Part shown: piece by piece, positions 47,095 through 60,350 of the stretch
Numbering within the stretch: position 1 is the stretch's first letter
How the letters are laid out: each line of letters begins with the position of its first letter
Assembly: GCF_937616625.2 (NCBI RefSeq)
Contig: NC_065572.1
Span: 44,791,653 to 44,855,652 of the forward strand
DNA from: Mercurialis annua
Lineage: Eukaryota > Streptophyta > Magnoliopsida > Malpighiales > Euphorbiaceae
Length of the DNA stretch: 64,000 nt
Reading direction: 5' to 3'
Program-made: the position numbers and the translations under genes
Notes under the pieces: model-generated
The model's input: only the letters and a program-made list of their open reading frames with translations
What the model was told of the DNA's origin: nothing
Database searches by the model: none

Positions 47095-50000
47095 TTTAGA
47101 GATACAACAATAAACCTTAACAGATACATGTATGACTAGCCAGGATCACAGCCTCACCATGGGCATTTTATCAACCGACATGTCCTCTTAGTATTTGTTA
47201 GATTTATTGCATAATCGGAACGACGCATTAAAGAGCCTTGAGACGCGACATACTAATATAGCGTCACTTTTCACGCACACCTTGCGTAATATAACCTAAC
47301 CATGCTTAGGTAATAGGAACGACGCGTTAAATAGACTTGAGATGCGACATACTAATCTACTGTCATTTATCACGCACACTTTACGTTATATATCCTAACC
47401 ATGCTAATGTAATCGGAACGACGCGTTAGAAAGAATTGTGACTCGACATAAGCATGGTAATCGAAACGACGCGTTAAAGAGACTCGAGACGGGCCATACT
47501 AATCTAGCGTCACTTTTTACGCACACTTTGTGTAATATAACCTAACCACACTTAGGTAATCGGAACGACGCGTTAAAGTGACTTTAAACGCGACATACTA
47601 ATCAAGTGTCACTTTTCACGCACACTTTGCATAATATAACCTAACCATGCTTAGATAATCGGAACGACGCGTTAAAGAGACTTGAGACGCGACATACTAA
47701 TCTAGCGTCACTTTTAATGCATGCTTTGTGTAATATAACATAACCATGCTTAGATAATCGGGACAACGCGATAAAGAGAACTGAGGCGCGAAATACTATT
47801 CTAGCGTCACTTTTCACGCACACTTTGCGTAATATAACCTAACCATGCTTAGGTAATCGGAACCACGCGTATAAACATAAGACGCGACATACTAATCTAT
47901 TGTCATTTTTCACGCACAGTTTGCCTAATATAACCTAACCATGCTTAGGTAATCGGAACGACGCGTTAGAGAGACTTGTGACGCGACATAAGCATTGACT
48001 TGAGACGCGCAATATTAATCTAGCGTCACTTTATACGCACACTTTCCATAATATATCATAACCATGCTTAGGAAATCGGAACGACGCGTATGCAGACTTG
48101 AGACGCGACATACTAATACAGTGTACTTTTCATGCAAACTTTGCGTAATATAACCTAGCCATGCATAGGAAATCGGAACGACGCGTTAGAGAGACTTGCC
48201 ACGCGACGTACTAATCTAACTTCGCTTTTCACGCACACTTTACGTAATATAACCTAACCATGCTTAGGTAATCGGAACGACGCATAAAAGAGACTTGTGG
48301 CGCGAGATAAGTATGGTACGTGAAACGACGCGTTAAAGAGACTTGAGACAAAACATACTACTAATCTAGCATCAGTTTTTACGCACACTTTGCTAAATAG
48401 AACCTAACCATGCTTAGGTAATCGGAACGAAGCGTTAAAGAAATTTGAGAATGGACATACTAATCTAGCGTCACTTTTCACGCACACTTTGCGTAATATT
48501 ACCTTACCATGCGTAGGTAATAGGAATGACGCGTTAAAGAGACTTGAGACGGGACATACTAATCTATTGATCCTTTTTACGCACACTTTGAGTACTATAA
48601 CCTAACCATGCTTAGGTAATCGGAACGACGCGTTAAAGATCCTTGACACGCAACATACTATTCTAGAGTCACTTTTCATGCAAACTTTACGTATTATAAC
48701 CTAACCATGATTAGGTAATCGGAACGACGCATTAAAGAGCCTTGAGACGCGACATACTTATCTAGCGTCACTTTTCACGCACACCTTGCGTAAACCTAAC
48801 CATGCTTAGGTAATAGGAACGACGCGTTAAATAGACATTAGACACGAATCTAATGTAACTTTTCACGCACGCTTTGCATAATATAACCTAACCATGCTTA
48901 GATAATCGGAACAACGTGATAAAGAGAACTGAGACACGACATATTAATCTAGCTTCACTTTTCACGCACACTTTGCGTAATATAACCTAACCATGCTTAG
49001 GTAATCGGAAAAACGCGTTAGATAGACTTAAGACGCGACATATTAATCTATTGTCATTTTTCACGTACACTCTGCGTAATATAACCTAACCATGTTTAAG
49101 TAATTGGAACTAGCGTTAAATAGACTTGAGACGTGCGACATACTAATCTATTGTCATTTTTCACGCACACTTTGCATAATATAACCTAACCATGCTTAGG
49201 TAATTGGAACGCCGCGTTCGAGAGACTTGTGACGCGACATAAGCAAGGTAATCGAAACGACGCGTCAAAAAGACTTGAGATGCGACATAAGTATGGTAAT
49301 CGAAACGACGCGTTAAAGAGACTTGAGACGCGCAATATTAATCTAGCGTCACTTTTTACGCACACGTTAACAAAACCATGCTTAGGAAATCGAAACGAGG
49401 CGTTAGATAGACTTGAGACGTGACATACTAATCTAGTGTCACTTTTCACGCAAACTTTGCGTAATATAACCATGCTTAGGAAATAGGAACGACGCGTTAG
49501 AGAGACTTGAGACACGACATACTAATCTGACGTCACTTTTCACGCCCACTTTTGGTAATATAACCTAACCATGCTTAGGTAATCGGAACGACGCGTAAAA
49601 GAGACCTGTGACGCGAGATAAGTATAGTAATCGAAACGACGCGTTAAAGAGACTTAAGAAGAAACAAACTAATCTAGCGTCACGTTTTACGCACACCTTG
49701 CGTAATATAACCTTACCATGCTTAAGTAATCGAAACGACAAGTTAAAGAGACTTGAGACTGGAAATACTAATCTAGCGTCACTTTTCAAGCACACTTCGC
49801 GTAATATAACCTAACCATACTGAGGTAATAGGAACAACTCGTTAAAGAGTTTTGAGTATACTAATAATCTATTGATCCTTTTCACGCACACTTTGCGTAC
49901 TATAACTTAACCATGCCTAGGTAATCGGAACGACGCGTCACTTTTAATCTAGCGTCACTTTTTACGCACACTTTGCGTATTATAACATAAGCATGCTTAG

Positions 50001-52739
50001 GAAATTGGAACGACGCGTTAGAGAGACTTAAGACGCGACATACAAATCTAGTGTCGCTTTCCAAGCACACTTTGCGTAATATAACCTACCCATGTTTAGG
50101 TAATCGGAACGACGCGTTAGAGAGACTTGATAGCGAAATACTAATCTAACGTCACTTTTCACGCACACTTTGCGTAATATAACCTAACCATGCTTAGGTA
50201 ATCGGAACGACGCGTTAAAGAGACTTGTGACGCGAGATAAGTATGGTAATCGAAACGACGCATTAAAGAGACTAGAGACGCGGCATACTAATTTAACGTC
50301 ACTTTTCACGCACACTTGTGTAATGTAACCTAACCATGCTTAGGTAATCGGAACGACGCATTAAAGAGACTTGAGACGCGACATACTAATCTATTGTTAC
50401 TTTTGACGCACACTTTGCGTAATATAACCTAACCATGCTTAGGTAATCGGAACAACGTGTTAGATAGACTTGTGACGCGAGATAAGCATGGTAATCGAAA
50501 CGGCGCGTTAAAAAGACTTGAAGCGCGCCATACTGATCTAGAGTCACTTTTTACGTACACTTTGCGTAATATAACCTATCCATGCTTAGGTAATCGAAAT
50601 TACAATTTTAAGCGACATACTAATCTAGCGTCATTTTTCACGCAAACTTTGCATATTGTAACCTAATCATGCTTAGGTAATCGGAACGACGCAATAAATA
50701 GCCTTGAGATGCGACTTACTAATCTAGCGTCACTTTTCACGCACACCTTGCGTAATATAACCTAACCATGCTTAGGTAATCGTAACGACGCGTCACATAG
50801 ACATTAGACACTAATAATCTAGTATCACTTTTTACGCACGTTTTGCATAATATAACCTAACCATGCTTAGATAATCGGAACAACGCGATAAAGAGAATTG
50901 AGACGCGACATACTAATCTAGCGTCATTTTTCACGCACACTTTGCGTAATATAACTTAACCATTCTTAGGTAATTGGAACGATGCGTTAGATAGACTTAA
51001 GACGCGACATACTAATCAATTGTCATTTTTAACGTACACTCTACGTAATATAACCTAACCATGCTTAAGTAATTGGAACGATGCGTTAAATAGACTTGAG
51101 ATGCGACATACTAATCTATTGTCATTTTTCGCTCACACTTTGCGTAATATAACCTAACCATGCTTAGGTAATTGGAACGACGTGTTCGAGAGACTTATGA
51201 CACGACATAAGCATGGTAATCAAAACGACGCATTAAAGAGACTTGAGACGCACAATATTAATCTAGCGTCACTTTTTACGCACACGTTGCGTAATATAAC
51301 ATAACAATGCTTAGGAAATCGGAACAACGCGTTAGAGGGACATGAGACGCGATATAATTATCTAGTGTCACACGCACACTTTGCGTAATATAACCAAACC
51401 ATGCATAGGAAATCGGAACGACGCGTTAGAGAGACTTGAGACGCGATATAATAATATAAGGTCACTTTTCACGCACACTTTGCATAATATAACCAACAAC
51501 ACTTTAGAGAGACTTGTGACGCGACATAAGCATGGTAATCAAAACGACGCGTTAAAGAGACTTGAGAAGCGACATACTAATCTAGCGTCCGTTTTCATGC
51601 AAACTTTGCGTATTATAACCTAATCATGCTTAGGTAATCGGAATGACGCATTAAAGAGCCTTGAGACGCGACATACTAATCTAGCGTCACTTTTCACGCA
51701 CATCTTGCGTAATATAACCTAACAATGCAAAGGTAATAGGAACGATGCGTTAAATAGACTTAATATGCGACATCTGAATCTATTGTCATTTTTCACGCAC
51801 ACTTTGTATTATATAACCAAACCATACTTAGGTAATCGGAACGACGAATTAAAGAGACTTGAGACGCGACATACTAATCTAGCGTCACTTTTCACACACA
51901 CCTTGCGTAATATAAACTAACCATGCTTAGGTATTCAGAATGACGCGTTAAACAGACTTGAGACGCGACATACTAATCTACCGTCACTTTTCATGCACGC
52001 TTTGCGTAATATAACCAACCTAACAATGCTTAGGTAATCGGAACAACGCGTCAAAGAGAATTGAGACGTGACACACTAATCTAGCGTCACTTTTCACACA
52101 CCCTTTGCGTAATCTAACCTAACCATGCTTAGGTAATCGAACGACGCGTTAGAGAGACTTGTGACGCGACATAAGCATTGTAATCGATATGACACGTTAA
52201 AGAGACTTGGAAAGCGCCATACAAATCTAGCGTCACTTTTTACGCACACTTTGCGTAATATAACCTAACCATGCTTAGGTTACCGGAACAACGCGTTAAA
52301 GAGAATTTGAGACTCGATATACTAATCTAACGTCACTTTTCACGCACACTTTGCGTAATATAACCTAACCATTCGTAGTTAATCGGAACAACGCGTTAAA
52401 GAGAATTGAGACGCGACATACTAATCTTGCGTCACTTTTCACGCACCCTTTGCGTAATATAACCTAACCAAGCTTAGGTAATCGAAACGACGCGTTTAAG
52501 AGACTTGTGACACGACATAAGTATGGTAATCGAAACGACGCATTAAGGAGACTAGAGACGCGCCATACTAATCTAACGTCACTTTTCACACACACTTTGC
52601 GTAATGTAACCTAACCATGCTTAGGTAATCGAAACGACGCGTTAAACAAACTTGAGACGAGACATACTAATCTATTGTTACTTTTGACGGACACTTTGCG
52701 TAATATAACCTAACCATGCTTAAGTAATCGGAACGACGC

Positions 52740-55700
52740 GTTAGATAGACTTGTGACGCGACATAAGCATGATAATCGAAACGGCGTGTTAAAGAGACTT
52801 GAAACGCGCCATACTGATCTAGAGTCACTTTTTACACACACTTTGCGTAATATCACCTATCCATGCTTAGGTAATCGGAATGATGATTTTAAATGACTTG
52901 AGACGCACCATACTAATTTAGCGTCACTTTTTACGCACACATTGCATAATATAACCTAACCATGCTTATGTAATCGAAACAACGCGTTGAAGAGACTTGA
53001 GACGCGACATACTAATCTAGCGTCATACTATTCACGCACTCTTTGCGTAATGTAACCTAACCATGCTTAGGTCATCGGAACGATGTGTTAAAGAGACTTG
53101 AGATGCAACATACTAATCTAGCGTCACTTTTCACGCACACATTGCGTAAAATAACCTAACCATGCTTAGGTGATCTGAACGACGCGTTAAAGAGACTTAA
53201 GACGCGACATACTAATCTAGCGTCACTTTTCACGCACACTTTGGGTAAAATAACCTAACCATGTGTAGGTAATCGGAACTACGCGTTAAAGAGACTTGAC
53301 ACTCGACATACAAATCTATTTTCACTTTTCACGCACACTTTGCGTAATATAACCTAACCATGCTTAAGTAAACGGAACAAGCGTTAAAGAGACTTGAGAT
53401 GCAACATACTAATCTAGCGTCACAGTTCCCGCACTCTTTGCGTAATATAACCAAACCATGCTTAGGTAATCGGAACGACGCGTTAAAGAGACTTGAGACG
53501 CGACATACTAATCTATTTTCACTTTTCACGAACACTTTGCGAAATATAACCTAACCATGCTTAGGTAATCGGAACGACGCGTTTGAGAGACTTGTGACGC
53601 GACATAAGCATTATAATCGAAACGACGCGTTAAAGAGACTGGAGATGAGACATACAAATCTAGCGTCACTTTTCGCGCACACTCTGCGTAATATGACTTA
53701 TTCATGCTTACGTAATCGGAACGACGCGTTATTGAGACTTGCGACGCGACATAATAATCTAGCGTCCCTTTTCATGCACACTTTGCGTAGTATAACCTAA
53801 TCATGCTTAGGTAATCGGAACGGCGCGTTAGAGAGACTTGTGACGCGGCATAAGCATGGTAATCGAAACGATGCGTTAAAGAGACTTGAGACGGGCCATA
53901 CTAATCTAGCGTCAGTTTTTACAAGGACTTTGCGTTATATAACCTAACCATGCTTAGGTAATCGGAACGACAAATTAAAGAGACTCGAGACGTGACATAC
54001 AAATCTAGCATCACTTTTCAAGCACATTTTGCGTAGTATAACCTAACCATGCTTAGGTAATCGGAACGACGCGTTAAAGAGACTTGAGACGCGACATACT
54101 AACCTAGCAACAGTTTTCACGCACACATTGCGTAATATAACCTATCCATGCTTAGGAATCGGAACGACGCGTTAAAGAGACTTCAGACGCGACATATTAA
54201 TCTAGCGTCACTTTTTATACACACTTTGTGTAAAATAATCTAACCATACTTAGGTTATCGGAACGACGCATACAAGAGACTTGAGACGCGACATACTAAT
54301 CTATTGTCAATTTTCACGCACACTTTGCGTAATATAACCTAAACATGCTTTTGTAATCGGAACGACATCTTAGAGAGACTTGTAACGTAACATAAGCATG
54401 GTAATCGAAACGATGCGTTAAAGAGACTTGAGACGCGCCATACTAATCTAGCGTCACTTTATACGCACACTTTGCTTAATATAACTTAACCATGCTTACG
54501 TAATTGTAACAACGCGTTAAAGAGACTTGTGACGCGACATACTAATCTAGCGACACATTTAACGCGCACTTGGCGTAATATAACATAACCATGCAAAGGT
54601 AATCGGAACAACGCGTTAAAGAGACTTGAGACGCGACATACTAATCTAGCGTTATTGTTTACGCACACTTTGCGTAATATATCCTAACCACGCTTAGGTA
54701 TTCGGAACGACGCGTTAAAGAGACTTGAGAGGCGACATACTAATCTATTGATCCTTTTCAGTCACACTTTGCGTACTATAACCTAACCATGCTTATGTAA
54801 TCACAACGACGCGTTGGAAACTTGAGACGCAGCATAAGTATGGTAATCGAAACGAAGCGTTAAAGAGACTTGAGACGCGACATACTAATCTAGCGTCACT
54901 TTTCACGCACACATTGCGTAATATAACCTAACCATGCTTAAGTAATCGAAACGACGAGTTAAAGAGACTTGAGATGCGACATACTAATCTAGCGTCACTT
55001 TTCACGCACATTTTGCGTAATATAACCTAACCATCCTTAGGTAATCGGAACGACGCGTTAAAGAGACTTGAGACGCGATATACTAACCTAGCAACAGTTT
55101 TCAAGAACACATTGCATAATAGAACCTAACCATGCTTAGGAAATCGGAACGACCCGTTAGAGAGACTTGAGACGCGACATACTAATCTAGTGTCACTTTT
55201 CCCGCACATTTTGCGTATTATAACCTAACCATATTTAGGTAATCGGAACGACACATTAGAGAGACTTGAGACGCGACATACTGATTTATTGTCACTTTTC
55301 ACGCACACTTTGCGTAATATAATCTAACCATGCTTAGGTAATCGGAACGATGCGTTAAAGACACTTGAGATGCGACATACTAATCTAGGGTTACTATTCT
55401 CGCACACTTCGCGTAATATGACCTAACCATGCTTTGGTAATCGGAGCGACGCGTTAGAGAGACTTGTGACACGACATAACCATGATAATCAAAACGACGC
55501 GTTAAAGAGACTTGAGACGCGCCATACTAATCAAGCGTCACTTTTCATGCACACTTTGCGTAATGTAACCTAACCATGCTTACGTAATCGGAACGACGCG
55601 TTAAAGAGACTTGAGACGCGACATACTAATCTATTGATACTTTTCACGCACACTTTGGGTAATATAACCTAACCATGCTTAGGTAATCGGGACGACGCGT

Positions 55701-58700
55701 TAAAGAGCCTTGAGACGCGACAGACTAATCTATCGTCACTTTTCACACACACCTTGGGTAATATAACCTAACCATGCTTAGGTAATCGGAACGATGCGTT
55801 AAAGAGACTTTAGATGTGACATACTAATCTAGCGTTACTTTTCTCGCACACTTTGCGTATACCTATCCATTCTTGGTTAATCGGAACGACGCGTTAAAGA
55901 GACTTGAGACGCGACATACTAATCTAGCGTCATTTTTCACGCACTCTTTGCGTAATATAACCTAAACAAGCTTAGAAAATCAGAACGACGCGTTAGATAG
56001 ACTTAAGACGCGACATACTAATCTATTGTCGTTTTTCACACATACTTTGCGTAATATAACCACCATACTGAAGTAATTGGAACAATGCGTTAAATAGACT
56101 TGAGACTCGACATACTAATCTATTGTCATTTTTCACGCACACTTTGCATAATATAACCTAACCAGGCTTATGTAATTGGAACGACACGTTAGAGAGACTT
56201 GGGACGTGACATAAGTATGGTAATCGAAAAGACGTGTTAAGGAGACTTGAGATGCGCCATATTAATCTAGCGTCACTTTTCACGAACACTTTGCGTAAAT
56301 ATAACCTAACCATGCTTAGGAAATCAGAACGCCGCGTTAAAGAGACTTGAGATGCGATATACTAATATAACGTCACTTTTCACGCACACTTTGCGTAATA
56401 TAACCTAACCATGATTAGGTAATCAGAACGACGTGTTAAAGAGGCCTGTGACGCGAGATAAGCATGGTAATCGAAACGACGCTTTAAAGAGACTCGAGAA
56501 AAAACATACTAAATCTAGCTACATTTTTTACGCACATTTTGTGTAATATAACCTAACCATGCTTAGGTAATCGGAACGACGCGTTAAAGAGACTTGAGAC
56601 TGGACATACTAATCTAGCGTCACTTTTCACGCACACTTCGCGAAATATAACCTAACCATGCTTATTTAATCGGAACGATGCCATAAAGAGACATGAGAGC
56701 GACATACTAATCTATTGATCCATTTCACGCACAGTTTGCGCACTATAACCTAACCATGCTTAGGTTATCAGAACGACGCGTTTCAGAGACTTGTGACGCG
56801 ACATAATAATCTATTGTCAATTTTAACGCACACTTTGCATAATATAATCTGACCATGCTTAGGTAATCGGAACGACGCATTAAAAAGACTTGTGACGCGA
56901 CATACTACTAATCTAGCATTACTTTTAACGCACACTTTGCGTTATATAATCTAACCATGCTTTGGTAATCGGAACGATGCGTTAAAGAGACTTGTGAGGT
57001 GACATACTTATATAACGTCACTTTTCAGGCACACTTTGCACCATGCATAGATAATCGGAACAACGTGTTAAAGAGACTTGTGACGCGACATAATAATCTA
57101 ACATCATTTTTACCGTACACTTTGAGTAATATACCCTAACCATGATTAGGTAATCGGAACAACGCGTTAAAGAGACTTGGTACGTAGCATACTACTACTA
57201 ATCTAGCGTCACTTTTAACGCACACTTTGCGTTATATAATCTAACCATGCCTAGGTAATCGGAATGACTCGTTAAAGAGACTTGTGAAGCGACATACTAA
57301 TCTAGCATCACTTTTCACGCACACATTGCGTAATATAATCTAACCATGCTTAGGTAATCGGAACGACTCGATAAAGAGACTTGTGACGCGACATACTTAT
57401 CTAGCGTCACTTTTCGCGCACACTTTGCATAATATAACCTTACCATGCACAGTTAATCGGAACGACGCCTTAAAGAGACTTGTGACGCGACATACTACTA
57501 ATCTAACGTCACTTTTAACGAACGATTTGCGTTATATAATCTAACCATGCATAGGTAATCAGAACGACACGTTAAATAGACTTCATACGCGACATACTAA
57601 TCTGGTTTCACTTATAACGTGCACTTTGTGTAATATAACCTAACCATGCATAGGGAATCTGAACGACGCGTTAAAAAGACTTGAGTCGCGACATACTAAT
57701 CTAGCGTGACTTTTCACCCACACTTTGCGTAATATAACCTAAGCATGCTTAGGTAATAGGAACAACACATTAAATAGACTTGAGACACGACATACTAACC
57801 TAGCGACAATTTTCACACACACATTGCGTAATATAACCTAACCATGCTTAGGTAATCGGAACGACGCGTAAAAGAGACTTGAGACGCGACAAACTAATCT
57901 AGCGTCACTTTTCACGCACAATTTGCGTAAAATAAACTAACCATGCTTAGATAATCGTAACGACGCGTTAAATAGACTTGCGACGCGACATACTAATCAA
58001 TTGTTACTTTTCAAGCAAACTTTGCGTAATATAACGACATGTTAGAGAGACTTCTAAAGTAACATAAGCATGGTAATAGAAACGACGCGTTAAAGAGACT
58101 TGAGACGCGACATACTAATCTAGCGTCACTTTTTCCGCATACTTTGCGTAATATAACCTAACCATGCTTATGTAACCGTAACAATGCGTTAAAGAGACTA
58201 GTCACACAACATACTAATCTAGCGACACTTTTAACGTGCACTTGGCGTAATATAACATATCCATGCTTAGGTAATCGGAACCACTAAAGAGACTTGAGGC
58301 ACGACATACTAATTCCTTTGTCACTTTTCACGCACACTTTGCATAATATAACCTAACCATGCTTAGGTAATCAGAACGACGCGTTAGAGACACTTTTTAC
58401 GCGACATAAGCATGGTAATCAAAACGGCGCGTTAAAGAGACTTGAAACGCGCCATATTGATCTAGCGTCACTTTTTACGCACACTATGCGTAATATAACC
58501 TATCCATGCTTAGGTAATCGGAATGACAAGTTTAAATGACTTGAGATGCGCCATACTAATTTAGCGTCACTTTTTACGCACACATTGCGTAATATAACCT
58601 AACCATGCTTACGTAATCGAAACAACGCGTTAAAGAGACTTGAGACGCGACATACTAATCTAGCGTCATACCATTCACGCACTCTTTGTGTAATATAACC

Positions 58701-60350
58701 TAACCATGCTTAGGTAATCGGAACGACCCGTTAAAAAGACTTGAGACGCGACATACTAATCTAGCGTCACTTTTAATGCATGCTTTGTGTAATATAACAT
58801 AACCATGCTTAGATAATCGGGACAACGCGATAAAGAGAACTGAGGCGTGAAATACTAATCTAGCGTCACTTTTCACGCACACTTTGCGTAAAATAATCTA
58901 ACCATGCTTAGGTAATCTGAACGATGCGTTAAAGAGACTTAAGACACGACATACTAATCTAGCGTCACTTTTCACGTACACTTTGTGTAAAATAACCTAA
59001 CCATGCTTAGGTAATCGGAACTACGCGTTAAAGAGACTTGACTCTCGACATACTACTCTATTTTCACTTTTCATGCTCACTTTGCGTAATATAACCTAAC
59101 CATCCATAAGTTATCGGAACAACGCGTTAAAGAAACTTGAGATGCAACATACTAATCTAGCGTCACAATTCACGCACTCTTTGCGTAATATAACCTAACC
59201 ATGCTTAAGTTATTGGAACGACGCGTTAAAGAGACTTGAGATGCGACATACTAATCTATTTTCACTTTTCACGAACACTTTGCGTAATATAACCTAACCT
59301 TGCTTAGGTAATCGGAATGACGCGTTTGAGAGACTTGTGACGCGACATAAGCATGGTAATCGAAACGACGCGTTAAAGAGACTTGAGATGCGACATATAA
59401 ATCTAGTGTCACTTTTCGCGCACACTCCGCGTAATATGACTTATTCATGCTTACGTAATCGGAATGACGCGTTATTGAGACTTGCAACGCGACATACTAA
59501 TCTAGCGTCCCTTTTCATGCACACTTTGCGTACTATAACCTAACCATGCTTAGGTAATCGGAACGACGCGTTAGAGAGACTTGTGACGCGGCATAAGCAT
59601 GGTAATCGAAACGATGCGTTAAAGAGACTTGAGACGCGCCATACTAATCTAGCGTCACTTTTTACGCGGACTTTGCGTTATATAACCTAACCATGCGTAG
59701 GTAATCGAAACGACAAATTAAAGAGACTTGATACGTGACATACTAATCTAGCTTCACTTTTCAAGCACATTTTGCGTAGTATAACCTTACCATGCTTAGG
59801 TAATCGGAATGACGCGTTAAAGAGACTTGAGACGCGACATACTAACCTAGCAACAGTTGTCACGCAGACATTGCGTAATATAACCTATCCATGCATACGA
59901 ATCGGAACGACGGGTTAGAGAGACTACAGACGCGACATATTAATCTAGCGTCACTTTTTACGCACAATTTGTGTAAAATAACCTAACCATACTTAGGTTA
60001 TCGGAACGACGCATAAAAGAGACATGAGACGCGACATACTAATCTATTGTCAATTTTCACGCACACTTTGGGTAATATAACCTAAACATGCTTTGGTAAT
60101 CGGAACGACTTGTTAGAGAGACTTGTAATGTAACATAAGCATGGTAATCGAAACGATGCGTTAAGGAGACTTGAGACGCACAATACTAATCTACCATCAC
60201 TTTTTACGCACACTTTGCATAATATAACTTAACCATGGTTATGTAATTGTAACAACGCGTTAAAGAGACTTGTGATGCGACATACTAATCTAGCGACACT
60301 TTTAACGCGCACTTGGCGTAATATAACATAACCATGCATAGGTAATCGGA
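52740..60350 (+). repeat. Duplicated segment of about 1.9 kb, offset 5.64-5.74 kb
   Basis: Landmarks of copy 1 (about 52740-54620) recur in copy 2 (about 58390-60350). AATATGACTTATTCATGC (53690 and 59433) and TTAGAGAGACTTGTAA (54370 and 60113) are both offset by 5743. GCGTCATAC(T/C)ATTCACGCAC (53019 and 58662) is offset by 5643, so one monomer was gained or lost between the landmarks. The CACTTGGCG subfamily follows in both copies. Confidence 0.8.
59562..59608 (+). repeat. Example 47-bp short monomer
   Basis: It starts AACGACGCGTTAGAGAGACT like a normal monomer, but after GACGCGGCATA it jumps to AGCATGGTAATCG and the next monomer. It therefore lacks about 52 bp, including the ACGCACACTTTGCGT dyad, and holds the core of the other dyad in reverse orientation (AAGCATGG instead of CCATGCTT). 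The same form recurs dozens of times on both strands, for example near 2930, 9230, 29385 and 60775. Confidence 0.9.

Larger units (their letters stand above)
45649..47210 (-). mobile_element. Endogenous caulimovirid-like (plant pararetrovirus) fragment
   Basis: A 1.56-kb non-satellite insert on the minus strand. From its 5' side it carries about 115 bp of non-coding sequence, a tRNA-Met primer-binding site (47082-47094), an AT-rich leader, and a decayed movement-protein-like coding region. An acidic, cysteine-bearing C-terminal part is followed by a non-coding tail to 45649. The sequence before the primer site ends TCTCTAAA rather than CA, which argues against a Ty1/copia LTR carrying the same primer site. 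No capsid or RT region is present. This is a truncated, non-functional remnant, and the flanking satellite is minus on its left and plus on its right. Confidence 0.6.

Noticed and set aside
46833..47099. 88-residue plus-strand frame
   Set aside because: It lies antisense to the pararetroviral leader and primer-binding site, the strand with the meaningful signals.
47082..47210. Ty1/copia element as the source of the tRNA-Met primer site
   Set aside because: The sequence before the site does not end in CA and no LTR is evident. The downstream region looks like caulimovirid movement protein rather than gag. It remains a weaker alternative.
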